From Hyphomicrobiales bacterium (lineage in GTDB: Bacteria; Pseudomonadota; Alphaproteobacteria; Rhizobiales; Beijerinckiaceae), in contig JAQGKN010000588.1 of the NCBI GenBank assembly GCA_028290085.1, forward strand, positions 1 to 13,070: a DNA stretch of 13,070 bases. The letters are read 5' to 3'. Within the stretch, counting starts at the first letter, position 1; every line of letters begins with the position of its first letter. Below, piece after piece: positions 1 to 6,001 of the stretch. A program made the translations under genes and the position numbers. The notes under the pieces were generated by a model. The model was given only the letters and a program-made list of their open reading frames with translations, was not told the origin of the DNA and did no database searches.

Positions 1-608
1 TTGGCCGCGAGACCGGCGAGATAGTCCGCGCTGCCGCCCGCAAACTCTTCCTGAGTCCAGACCTTCGTTGCGACGCCCAGACGAAGCGCCTCTTCGGCGG
101 CAAAGATGCGTGCGGAGAGCAGAATATCGGCCGTCGCGCCCGGCCCGAGACGCCGAACCATCATGTCGACATTGGCGAAAGCATACCCGAGCCCGAGCCG
201 CGCGGCGGGAATGCGAAAGCGCGCGCCCTCTTCAACGAGCCGCAAATCGCACGAAAGCGCCAGCGCCAGACCGCCGCCAAAGCAAATGCCGCGCACCAAC
301 GCGATGCTGGGCCTGGCCCCGCCTGAAAGCGCCGCGAGTCCTGCGCTGACAGCTTCGTCATAGGCAGCCACCGCGCCCTCGCCGCTGCGCTTGTCGCCGA
401 ATTGGGAAATATCAGCGCCTGAGCAGAAGGCCCGCTCACCCGCCCCGGTGATGACAATCGCCCGCACATCGGCATCGGTCTCGGCCTGAGCGACCAGCCC
501 CGGCAAGCTCGACCACATGTCGAAGCTCATCGCATTGAGCTTGGCGGGCTGGTCGATGGTCAGCCGCGCGAGCCCACCTTCGACTTTATAGGTGATCCGC
601 CCATCCAT
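1..608 (-). CDS. Enoyl-CoA hydratase/isomerase family protein, 3' part missing (off left edge)
   Basis: Crotonase-fold protein, expected to act on an acyl-CoA thioester in the cytoplasm. 202 residues are visible of the roughly 260 usual for the family. The start is the ATG at 608-606, with GGAG about 8 nt upstream. Seen: FCSGADI at residues 61-67 and GICFGGGLALALSCD at 107-121, which form the two oxyanion-hole segments. The position of the first catalytic Glu of classical hydratases (PEI) reads PAA (Ala136). The second reads Asp161 in TADILLSAR. A standard hydration mechanism is therefore doubtful, and isomerase, hydrolase or other crotonase chemistry is possible. It is divergent from the MFS gene across about 104 bp, so a shared regulatory region is possible. 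Family assignment is firm; substrate and reaction are unknown. Confidence 0.9.
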   Translation of the reverse strand, partial: MDGRITYKVEGGLARLTIDQPAKLNAMSFDMWSSLPGLVAQAETDADVRAIVITGAGERAFCSGADISQFGDKRSGEGAVAAYDEAVSAGLAALSGGARPSIALVRGICFGGGLALALSCDLRLVEEGARFRIPAARLGLGYAFANVDMMVRRLGPGATADILLSARIFAAEEALRLGVATKVWTQEEFAGGSADYLAGLAA

Positions 609-712
609 GGCCTGTCTCCATCTGAACGCTCAAGCGCTACCGCGCGGCAAGTCACCATGCAACCCACCTGCCCCCGTGCCGTTGACGTAACATCAGCTTC
701 ACGGGAGGGCAC

Positions 713-2158
713 ATGGCAGAGGCACGCAGCCAAGGTATCTACACGACGGACGTGCCCAGCCGCCTCGAACGCCTCCCATGGGGCCGCTTCCACACGCTGG
801 TCGTGATCGCGCTCGGCATCACCTGGATCCTCGATGGATTGGAAGTGACATTGGCGGGCTCCGTGGCGGGGGCCCTGAAGACAAGTCCTGTCCTGCAGTT
901 CACCGACAGCGACGTTGGCCTTGCCGGCTCCTTTTATCTCGCCGGCGCAGTGTTGGGCGCCATCTTCTTCGGCTGGCTGACCGACAGGCTGGGCCGGAAA
1001 AAGCTCTTCTTCATCACGCTGGCGCTCTATCTCATCGCCACTGCTGCGACAGCCTTCGCCTGGAATGGCTGGAGCTTCTTCCTCTTCCGCTTCCTCACAG
1101 GCGCGGGCATCGGCGGCGAATACACGGCCATCAATTCGACCATTCAGGAGCTGGTCCCCGCCCGCTATCGAGGCTGGACCGATCTCGTCATCAACGGCAG
1201 CTTCTGGGTTGGCGCAGCTATGGGCGCCTCGGGCGCCATCATCCTGCTCGACCCAGCGCATCTGGCCCCCGACCATGGCTGGCGCGCAGCGTTCCTCATC
1301 GGCGCCATTCTGGGCCTCGGCATTCTCGTGCTGCGCCTCTGGATTCCCGAAAGCCCACGCTGGCTCGTCATTCACGGACGCCCGAAGGAGGCGGAGCACA
1401 TCGTCGAGGGCATTGAGGTGCAGTTCACAGAAGCGGGCCACCAGCTGAAACCAATGGATAACTCGCACAGGATCAGCCTGCGCGGCCGCACCCACACCCC
1501 CTTGGGTCAGGTGTTCCGCAGCCTCTTCATCGATCATCGCGGCCGCACCGCCGTCGGCCTCGTTCTCATGGCATCGCAGGCGTTTTTCTACAACGCGATC
1601 TTCTTTACCTACGCGCTGGTGTTGACGCGCTTTTATGCCATCCCGTCGCAGGACGTCGGGTGGTACATCCTGCCCTTCGCGCTGGGCAACGTGATGGGGC
1701 CGATCCTGCTCGGCCGTTTCTTCGACACGATCGGGCGCCGGACCATGATCGCGTTCACCTATGGTGTTTCGGGCCTGCTGCTGGCGATCATCGGCGCGCT
1801 CTTCCAGCAGGACATGCTCAGCGCTTCGCAACTGACCGTCGGCTGGATGATCATCTTCTTCTTTGCCTCGCCCGCAGCCAGCTCCGCCTATTTGACGGTA
1901 AGCGAGAGTTTTCCACTCGAAATCCGCGCTCTCGCCATCGCTATCTTCTATGCGGTGGGCACCGGTCTCGGCGGTGTCGCCGCGCCCTTGATCTTTGGCA
2001 GGCTGATCGAAAGCGGCTCCCGCACCAGCGTCTTCGGTGGATATATTTCCGGCGCCGTCCTCATGCTCGTCGGTGCGGCTGTGGCCTCGCGTTACGCCGT
2101 CGCCGCGGAGCGCAAATCGCTGGAGGATGTCGCAAGTCCCCTGTCGCTCGCCGAATGA
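713..2158 (+). CDS. MFS transporter, metabolite:H+ symporter / sugar-porter-like
   Basis: Inner-membrane secondary transporter of 481 residues with about 12 hydrophobic spans in two halves. The start ATG at 713 has GGGAGGG just upstream. Seen: an N-terminal span with DGLE at 41-44, the MFS motif A GWLTDRLGRKK at 87-97, GxGxGGEY near 130-137 and PESPRWL at 212-218 at the end of span 6. A motif-A repeat (GRFFDTIGRRT) sits in the second half. The acidic pair in span 1 resembles the DGFD motif of aromatic acid:H+ symporters such as PcaK, and PESPRWL is typical of sugar and metabolite porters. A carboxylate substrate is a reasonable guess, inferred from these motifs and from neighbouring catabolic genes. 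Its TGA abuts the stop of the convergent response regulator gene. Confidence 0.93.
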   Translation: MAEARSQGIYTTDVPSRLERLPWGRFHTLVVIALGITWILDGLEVTLAGSVAGALKTSPVLQFTDSDVGLAGSFYLAGAVLGAIFFGWLTDRLGRKKLFFITLALYLIATAATAFAWNGWSFFLFRFLTGAGIGGEYTAINSTIQELVPARYRGWTDLVINGSFWVGAAMGASGAIILLDPAHLAPDHGWRAAFLIGAILGLGILVLRLWIPESPRWLVIHGRPKEAEHIVEGIEVQFTEAGHQLKPMDNSHRISLRGRTHTPLGQVFRSLFIDHRGRTAVGLVLMASQAFFYNAIFFTYALVLTRFYAIPSQDVGWYILPFALGNVMGPILLGRFFDTIGRRTMIAFTYGVSGLLLAIIGALFQQDMLSASQLTVGWMIIFFFASPAASSAYLTVSESFPLEIRALAIAIFYAVGTGLGGVAAPLIFGRLIESGSRTSVFGGYISGAVLMLVGAAVASRYAVAAERKSLEDVASPLSLAE

Positions 2159-2539
2159 TCAGGCTACGCGCGAAACATGGCGCGCCGCATCAGCGAGCGT
2201 AGAGCGCAGCTTTGAGGGGAGGCACGGCTTCTGCAGGCAGCCCAGCGACATCGGCGCAATCTCTGCCTGCGTGCATTCCTCGGCCTGGGCGCTCAGGAAG
2301 ACGCTCGGGATGTGAAACCGCGCCTGAATCGATCGTGCCGCCTCGATGCCGCTCGATCCGCGCGCGAGCTGGATGTCGGTGAGAATCAGATCGGGCTTCA
2401 ATTCGCCGGCCATCTGCTCGGCGTCGTCAGCCGAACTGGCAATACCGCAGACGCTGTAGCCGAATTCCGTCAGCAGATCCTCGAGATCCAGCGCGATCAG
2501 GAATTCGTCTTCGACGATCAGAATACGCAGCATCGTCAT
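2159..2539 (-). CDS. Single-domain response regulator (receiver only)
   Basis: A 126-residue CheY-like receiver with no output domain, so it probably acts by protein-protein contact or phosphotransfer. Seen: acidic pair E10-D11 in LIVEDE, phospho-acceptor D55 in LILTDIQL, the switch Ser83 in VFLSAQ, and Lys104-Pro105 in LQKP. All the key receiver residues are therefore present. The start at 2539 (MTMLRILIVEDE) is preferred over a start at 2593, because AAGAGG lies about 6 nt before it and the extra 18 residues are unlike a receiver N-terminus. No histidine kinase is adjacent, so the partner is probably encoded elsewhere. It lacks the FAT GUY signature of the Sma0114-type stress regulators. 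It converges on the MFS gene with no gap. Confidence 0.9.
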   Translation of the reverse strand: MTMLRILIVEDEFLIALDLEDLLTEFGYSVCGIASSADDAEQMAGELKPDLILTDIQLARGSSGIEAARSIQARFHIPSVFLSAQAEECTQAEIAPMSLGCLQKPCLPSKLRSTLADAARHVSRVA

Positions 2540-2791
2540 GTGAGCCTCTTGGTTCAGCCTGTCCCGCCGTGACTGGCCTTGCTCATCCAACAACCGGGAT
2601 GCCCCTGGGTTCGCCGTCCCCGCGATATTGATTCAAATCTTTCCGGTCATGGTTGAGGAACCGTAAAAACGTCGCGAGCGATCGCAGCGCTTGCTCTCAG
2701 GCCAAGGCATGGCGATAGTGCGCCAGAGTTCCGACGCGCCAACCAAGGCGCAGCCCTCTTCGAGGCATGGGAACCACGGAGGAAATGGAAC

Positions 2792-3823
2792 ATGAATATC
2801 GCCAAGCATCCCGCTAAAAACATCATGCGCGCCGGCCTGATCGGCCTCGCCCTCTCTGCGGGATCCGCCCAAGCGGCCGACACCGATTTCTACAAGGGCA
2901 ACACGGTCAACCTCTACGTCGGCTACAGCCCCGGCGGCGGCTATGACGTCTATGCGCGAATCCTCGCCCGCTTCATGGGCAAGCACATCCCCGGCAACCC
3001 GACCGTCGTCGTGCAGAATATGCCGGGCGCGGGCAGCTTGCGGGCCGCCAACTGGCTCTACAATGTCGCGCCGAAGGACGGCACCGCCTTTGCGACAGTG
3101 GCGCGCGGCGCTGCCTTTGATCCGCTATTCGGCCTGCCCGGAACGCAATTCGATGCCACCAAGTTCAACTGGCTCGGCAGCGCTAACGACGAAGTCAGCG
3201 TCTGCGTGTCCTGGAATCCGACCCCAGTCAAAACCTATGACGATCTCCTGAACAAGGAACTCGTCGTCGGCGGCACGGGCGGCAGCGCCGATACGGACCA
3301 GTTTCCGCGCGTGCTGAACGGCGTGCTCGGCACGAAGATGAAAATGGTCGTCGGCTATCCCGGTGGCAACGACGTGAATCTCGCGATGGAACGCGGCGAA
3401 GTGCAGGGCCGTTGCGGCTGGTCATGGTCGAGCGTCAAGTCCACCCAGCCCAATTGGCTCAAGGACAAGAAGATCAACGTCCTCGTGCAGCTGTCGATGA
3501 AGAAGCATGAAGATCTTCCGGACATCCCCGCTGTCATCGAGAAGGCGACGACCGACGAGCAGCGCGCGATCCTGAAGCTCGTCTTCGCCCGCCAGGTCAT
3601 GGGCCGCCCCTTCATGGCCCCCCCCGGCGTGCCTGCTGACCGCATCGCGATCCTGCGCAAGGCTTTCATGGAAACCATGACCGATCCCGAATTCCTCGTG
3701 GAGGCAGAAAAGGCGAAGCTGGAAATCACGCCGGTCAACGGCGAAGAAATCCAGAAGCTCGTCATCGAATCCTACAAGGTCTCGCCCGACATCGCGAAAA
3801 AAGCCGGCGACCTCCTGAAGTAA
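2792..3823 (+). CDS. Periplasmic substrate-binding protein, tripartite tricarboxylate transporter (TctC/Bug) family
   Basis: A 343-residue exported ligand receptor. The start ATG at 2792 follows GGAGGA. A signal peptide is visible, with basic residues up to R13, a hydrophobic core at 14-24 and an AQA|AD cleavage site after residue 28. Seen: the Bug-family front motif SPGGGYDVYARILARFMG near 50, then VVQNMPGAGS and NVAPKDGTAFATV. In this family the pocket usually binds small carboxylates. No TctA or TctB membrane subunit lies in the window, as is common for Bug receptors, which are often encoded away from their transporter. It is followed by a ThDP enzyme 91 bp downstream, which suggests a shared substrate or its product. 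A long hairpin lies between the two genes. Family is firm; ligand unknown. Confidence 0.92.
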   Translation: MNIAKHPAKNIMRAGLIGLALSAGSAQAADTDFYKGNTVNLYVGYSPGGGYDVYARILARFMGKHIPGNPTVVVQNMPGAGSLRAANWLYNVAPKDGTAFATVARGAAFDPLFGLPGTQFDATKFNWLGSANDEVSVCVSWNPTPVKTYDDLLNKELVVGGTGGSADTDQFPRVLNGVLGTKMKMVVGYPGGNDVNLAMERGEVQGRCGWSWSSVKSTQPNWLKDKKINVLVQLSMKKHEDLPDIPAVIEKATTDEQRAILKLVFARQVMGRPFMAPPGVPADRIAILRKAFMETMTDPEFLVEAEKAKLEITPVNGEEIQKLVIESYKVSPDIAKKAGDLLK

Positions 3824-3844
3824 GCGCGCAAATAATAAGCAAAA

Positions 3845-3881
3845 GGGTGCGAGGACCGATGAGTGCCGGTCTCTCGCACCC
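3845..3881 (+). other. Intercistronic stem-loop between receptor and ThDP genes
   Basis: The left arm at 3845-3858 (GGGTGCGAGGACCG) pairs with 3867-3881 (CGGTC, one bulged T, CTCGCACCC), giving 14 base pairs around an 8-nt loop. On the plus strand there is no T tract after it, so it is not a classical terminator for the receptor gene. On the minus strand it is followed by TTTT. The position after a highly expressed type of periplasmic receptor and before a cytoplasmic enzyme fits a 3'-end stabilising or partial-termination element. This role is inferred by analogy with binding-protein operons. Confidence 0.7.
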
Positions 3882-3914
3882 ACGACAAAATGCGCTCATT
3901 GAAAAGGGTTGAGC

Positions 3915-5672
3915 ATGGGTAGGAATACAGACGACAAATTGCGTGGATGGCAGTCCGACATCATCGTCGACCTCATCAAGCGCTACGACTTCGAATATAT
4001 CTCGATGAACCCCGGCGCGAGCTTCCGCGGCCTGCACGATTCCATCATCAATTACGGCATGCAGGATCCGCCGATGCTGCTTTGCCAGCATGAGGAGATC
4101 GCGGTCCAGATTGCGCATGGCTATGCCAAGGCCTCGGGCAAACCGATGGCCGTCATCCTGCACAATCTCGTCGGCCTGCTGCATGCGACCATGGCGATCT
4201 ATTACGCCTACATCGACCGCGTTCCGATCTTCATCATGGGCGCCACGGGCCCGATGGACGAAGGCAAGCGCCGCCCGCATATCGACTGGACGCACACCGC
4301 CCTCGTGCAGGGCAATGCCATCCGCGATTACGTGAAGTGGGACTACCAGCCCTATTCCATCGACGGCGTTCCGGAATCCTTCGCACGCGCCTATTCGGTC
4401 ATGACGACAGAGCCGCAGGGCCCGGTCTACATGTGCTACGACGCCGATCTGCAGGAACAGAAGATCACGCGCGAGATTCCCCTGCCCCCCATCGACTCCG
4501 TGCGCACGCCTGCCCCGATGATGCCAGATCCGCGCGCCATCGAGGCCATCGCCGACAAGCTTCTCGCCTGTGAAAACCCGCTGCTGATGCCCGAATATGT
4601 GGGCCGTCGTGAAGGCGGATTCGAAGCGATGGTGAAACTCGCCGAGACTGTCGGCGCGGGCGTCTGGGACATCAACAATGCGTTGAACTTCCCCAACAAG
4701 CACCCGCTGTGCCTCAGCCTCGACAAGGGCGCGCTGAAGACTGTCGATCTCGTTCTCGGCCTCGACTGCAAGGACGTGGAAAAGGCGACGCGCGAACTCG
4801 ACAGCACCAAGCGCGAAGTCGTGCCTGTCGTCGCCGAAAATTGCGACTGGCTAGAAATGGGCTTTGCTGAAATCAACATGAGCAAATGGTCCATGGACTA
4901 TTGCCGCATGCAGCCCTGCTCCATCCGCGCGCTCGGCGATACCGCGCTCGGCATTCCCGCGCTGACGAAAGTCATCGAAGAGAAGGTCGCAGCCAACCCC
5001 GCCCTCAAGGAAAAGATCGCCAAGCGCAGCGCCGCCATCGGCAAGCGCCATAACGAGACCTGGGCCAAGTGGCAGGAGGAGGCCCGCAAGGATTGGGACG
5101 CAGCCCCGATGACCGTGCCGCGTCTAGCCGCCGAAGTCTGGGACGTCATCAAGGACGAGGATTGGGTTCTCACCGCGAACACGCTGAAGAACCAGGTCCG
5201 CAAGATGTGGGACTTCGACAAGCCGCATCGTCACCCCGGCGTCGAACTCGGAACTTCCACGCAGATCGGCATTTCCATGGGCGTCGCGCTGGCGCACAAG
5301 AACAAGGGCCGTATCATCGTCGATCTGCAGCCCGACGGCGATCTCATGTTCGACGCGGGCGCCCTCTGGGTCGCGGCGAAATACGAGATCCCGATGCTGA
5401 TCGTGATGTACAACAATCGTGCTTATTACAACGATTGGGAACATCAGATCCGCATGGCCCGCCTGCGCGGTACCGACATCGACAAGGCCCATATCGGCAT
5501 GGATCTTTTCGGACCAGAGCCCGACTTCGGTGCTCTCGCTCGCTCCATGGGCATGTGGGGCGAAGGCCCGATCGAAGACCCCAAGGACCTGCGCCCGGCC
5601 TTGCTGCGCGCAATGGAACAGGTCAAGGCCGGCAAGCCTGCTCTCATCGACGCGATCACGCGTCACCGCTGA
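3915..5672 (+). CDS. Thiamine pyrophosphate-requiring enzyme (acetolactate synthase / benzoylformate decarboxylase-like fold)
   Basis: A 585-residue cytoplasmic ThDP-dependent enzyme. Members of this fold decarboxylate 2-keto acids or make and break carbon-carbon bonds. Seen: the cofactor-activating Glu60 in CQHEEIAVQIAHGYAKA, a central domain, and a C-terminal pyrophosphate domain. That domain has the metal/ThDP motif around 473-501, PDGDLMF followed by NNRAYYND. The usual GDG reads PDG, while the metal ligands Asp474 and Asn500/501 are kept. The ATG at 3915 is chosen because AAAAGGG lies 6 nt before it; an in-frame TTG at 3909 would overlap that site. It follows the Bug receptor gene and is closed by a strong terminator. 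It is not a biosynthetic acetolactate synthase on this evidence, because no small subunit is near and the motif differs. The substrate is unknown. Confidence 0.88.
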   Translation: MGRNTDDKLRGWQSDIIVDLIKRYDFEYISMNPGASFRGLHDSIINYGMQDPPMLLCQHEEIAVQIAHGYAKASGKPMAVILHNLVGLLHATMAIYYAYIDRVPIFIMGATGPMDEGKRRPHIDWTHTALVQGNAIRDYVKWDYQPYSIDGVPESFARAYSVMTTEPQGPVYMCYDADLQEQKITREIPLPPIDSVRTPAPMMPDPRAIEAIADKLLACENPLLMPEYVGRREGGFEAMVKLAETVGAGVWDINNALNFPNKHPLCLSLDKGALKTVDLVLGLDCKDVEKATRELDSTKREVVPVVAENCDWLEMGFAEINMSKWSMDYCRMQPCSIRALGDTALGIPALTKVIEEKVAANPALKEKIAKRSAAIGKRHNETWAKWQEEARKDWDAAPMTVPRLAAEVWDVIKDEDWVLTANTLKNQVRKMWDFDKPHRHPGVELGTSTQIGISMGVALAHKNKGRIIVDLQPDGDLMFDAGALWVAAKYEIPMLIVMYNNRAYYNDWEHQIRMARLRGTDIDKAHIGMDLFGPEPDFGALARSMGMWGEGPIEDPKDLRPALLRAMEQVKAGKPALIDAITRHR

Positions 5673-5703
5673 TCGCAGCGATCACGCGTCAAAGCTGATC
5701 GCC
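5652..5703 (+). repeat. 26-bp tandem duplication across the ThDP gene stop codon
   Basis: Units at 5652-5677 and 5678-5703 match at 23 of 26 positions. Each begins GCGATCACGCGTCA and contains GCTGATCGC. The first copy carries the last codons and the TGA of the ThDP gene, and the second lies just after the stop. The repeat period is not a multiple of three, so the copy is not simply an in-frame protein repeat. It looks like a local slippage or duplication event. Confidence 0.9.
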
Positions 5704-5716
5704 TTGGAAAGCAAAG

Positions 5717-5747
5717 ATCCCGCGCATGAAGATGCGCGGGATTTTTT
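5717..5747 (+). terminator. Rho-independent terminator after the ThDP gene
   Basis: A perfect 11-bp stem (ATCCCGCGCAT with ATGCGCGGGAT, 5717-5727 and 5732-5742) with a GAAG tetraloop is followed by a run of six T. Read on the minus strand the same stem is followed by CTTTGCTTT. It can therefore also weakly end the microprotein transcript, which comes from the other side. Confidence 0.93.
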
Positions 5748-5772
5748 GCATTCCGACTTCCGCTTCTGTTCC

Positions 5773-5847
5773 TCAGCGCAGGAATGCGAGAAGCAGAATG
5801 ATCGGGATTGGAACGCCCAGCAGCCAGAGCAAAATACCGCGACCCAT
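5773..5847 (-). CDS. 24-residue hydrophobic microprotein
   Basis: A 24-codon gene starting at ATG 5847-5845 and ending at TGA 5773-5775. It is preceded by a very strong ribosome-binding site, AGGAGGAC, about 6 nt before the ATG. The product starts MGRGILLWLLGVPIPIILLL and ends in Arg. It is one hydrophobic span, with a Pro-Ile-Pro kink, flanked by Arg at both ends, so insertion in the inner membrane is likely. From memory, similar tiny single-span proteins with an LLWLLG(I/V)PIPII core occur in other Proteobacteria, with no known function. An EcfG-like promoter lies 30 nt upstream, and the flanking terminator at 5717-5742 would end a transcript of about 150 nt. It is divergent from the PhnA-like membrane protein gene. 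Role unknown; regulation of a membrane partner or a stress function is inference. Confidence 0.78.
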   Translation of the reverse strand: MGRGILLWLLGVPIPIILLLAFLR

Positions 5848-5876
5848 GTCGTCCTCCTGTGTTGCCTCGGCTGCTC

Positions 5877-5901
5877 AACTCACGTCCCCCGGACCGGTTC
5901 C
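5877..5901 (-). promoter_or_regulatory. EcfG-like promoter for the microprotein
   Basis: On the minus strand GGAAC (5901-5897) is followed by exactly 16 nt and then AGTT (5880-5877). The alphaproteobacterial general-stress sigma (EcfG) consensus is GGAAC-N16/17-CGTT, so one position differs. The -10 element lies about 30 nt before the microprotein ATG, a good distance for a short leader with its AGGAGG site. Confidence 0.55.
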
Positions 5902-5925
5902 GTCTACGCCTGCGCGCCCTGAAGC

Positions 5926-5950
5926 GGAACTTTAAGAACGCTTTGCCGTT
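5926..5950 (+). promoter_or_regulatory. EcfG-type general stress promoter for the membrane protein gene
   Basis: GGAAC at 5926-5930, exactly 16 nt, then CGTT at 5947-5950. This is a perfect match to the EcfG consensus. It lies 51 nt before the start codon at 6002 and points toward that gene. A regulon member controlled by the PhyR-NepR-EcfG pathway is the natural inference. No EcfG, NepR or PhyR gene is in the window. Confidence 0.72.
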
Positions 5951-5952
5951 CC
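5928..5952 (-). promoter_or_regulatory. Second minus-strand EcfG-like site overlapping the plus-strand promoter
   Basis: On the minus strand GGAAC (5952-5948), 16 nt, then AGTT (5931-5928), the same form as the site at 5877-5901. It overlaps the plus-strand promoter almost completely, because GGAAC and GTTCC lie at its two ends. It could be an upstream second promoter for the microprotein or a chance consequence of that symmetry. Confidence 0.3.
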
Positions 5953-5966
5953 TCCGCGGCAATGAA

Positions 5967-5984
5967 ACGGCTCGTGTGAGCCGT
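5967..5984 (+). other. Leader hairpin of the membrane protein gene
   Basis: ACGGCTC (5967-5973) and GAGCCGT (5978-5984) form a perfect 7-bp stem with a GTGT loop. It lies between the EcfG-type promoter and the start codon, ending 17 nt before the ATG and just before the GGGGGA ribosome-binding site. It would be in the mRNA leader and could affect stability or translation. Confidence 0.55.
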
Positions 5985-6001
5985 CATGTGGGGGAATGCC
6001 G

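Noticed and set aside
682..687. TTGACG before the MFS gene as a -35 element
   Set aside because: A -10 at normal spacing would fall on the ribosome-binding site, leaving no leader.
560..1831. A 423-codon minus-strand open frame opposite the MFS gene
   Set aside because: It is a high-GC mirror of the MFS reading frame. It is rich in Arg, Glu, Ala and Asp with no recognisable domain, while the plus strand encodes a clear transporter.
2589..2613. CGAAC-N16-TGTT on the minus strand before the response regulator gene
   Set aside because: It differs from the EcfG consensus in both elements, so it is too weak to call by eye.
2657..2681. GGAAC before the Bug receptor gene as an EcfG promoter
   Set aside because: No CGTT or GTT is found 16-17 nt further on.
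2691..2719. TTGCTC-17-GATAGT as a sigma-70 promoter for the Bug receptor gene
   Set aside because: It matches only about half of each consensus hexamer, and such matches are common by chance.
2736..2751. GCGCC-AACCAA-GGCGC hairpin upstream of the Bug receptor gene
   Set aside because: The 5-bp stem is too short to stand out in high-GC sequence.
3909..3914. TTG start for the ThDP enzyme two codons before the ATG
   Set aside because: The AAAAGGG ribosome-binding site ends directly against this TTG, so the ATG at 3915 is the better start.
3762..4703. A 313-codon minus-strand open frame opposite the ThDP gene
   Set aside because: It shows His/Asp/Val-rich composition typical of an antisense frame, no motif and no good ribosome-binding site.
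3915..5672. Naming the ThDP enzyme as acetolactate synthase (ilvB)
   Set aside because: There is no small subunit or ilv gene nearby and the metal motif reads PDG. Only the fold is supported.
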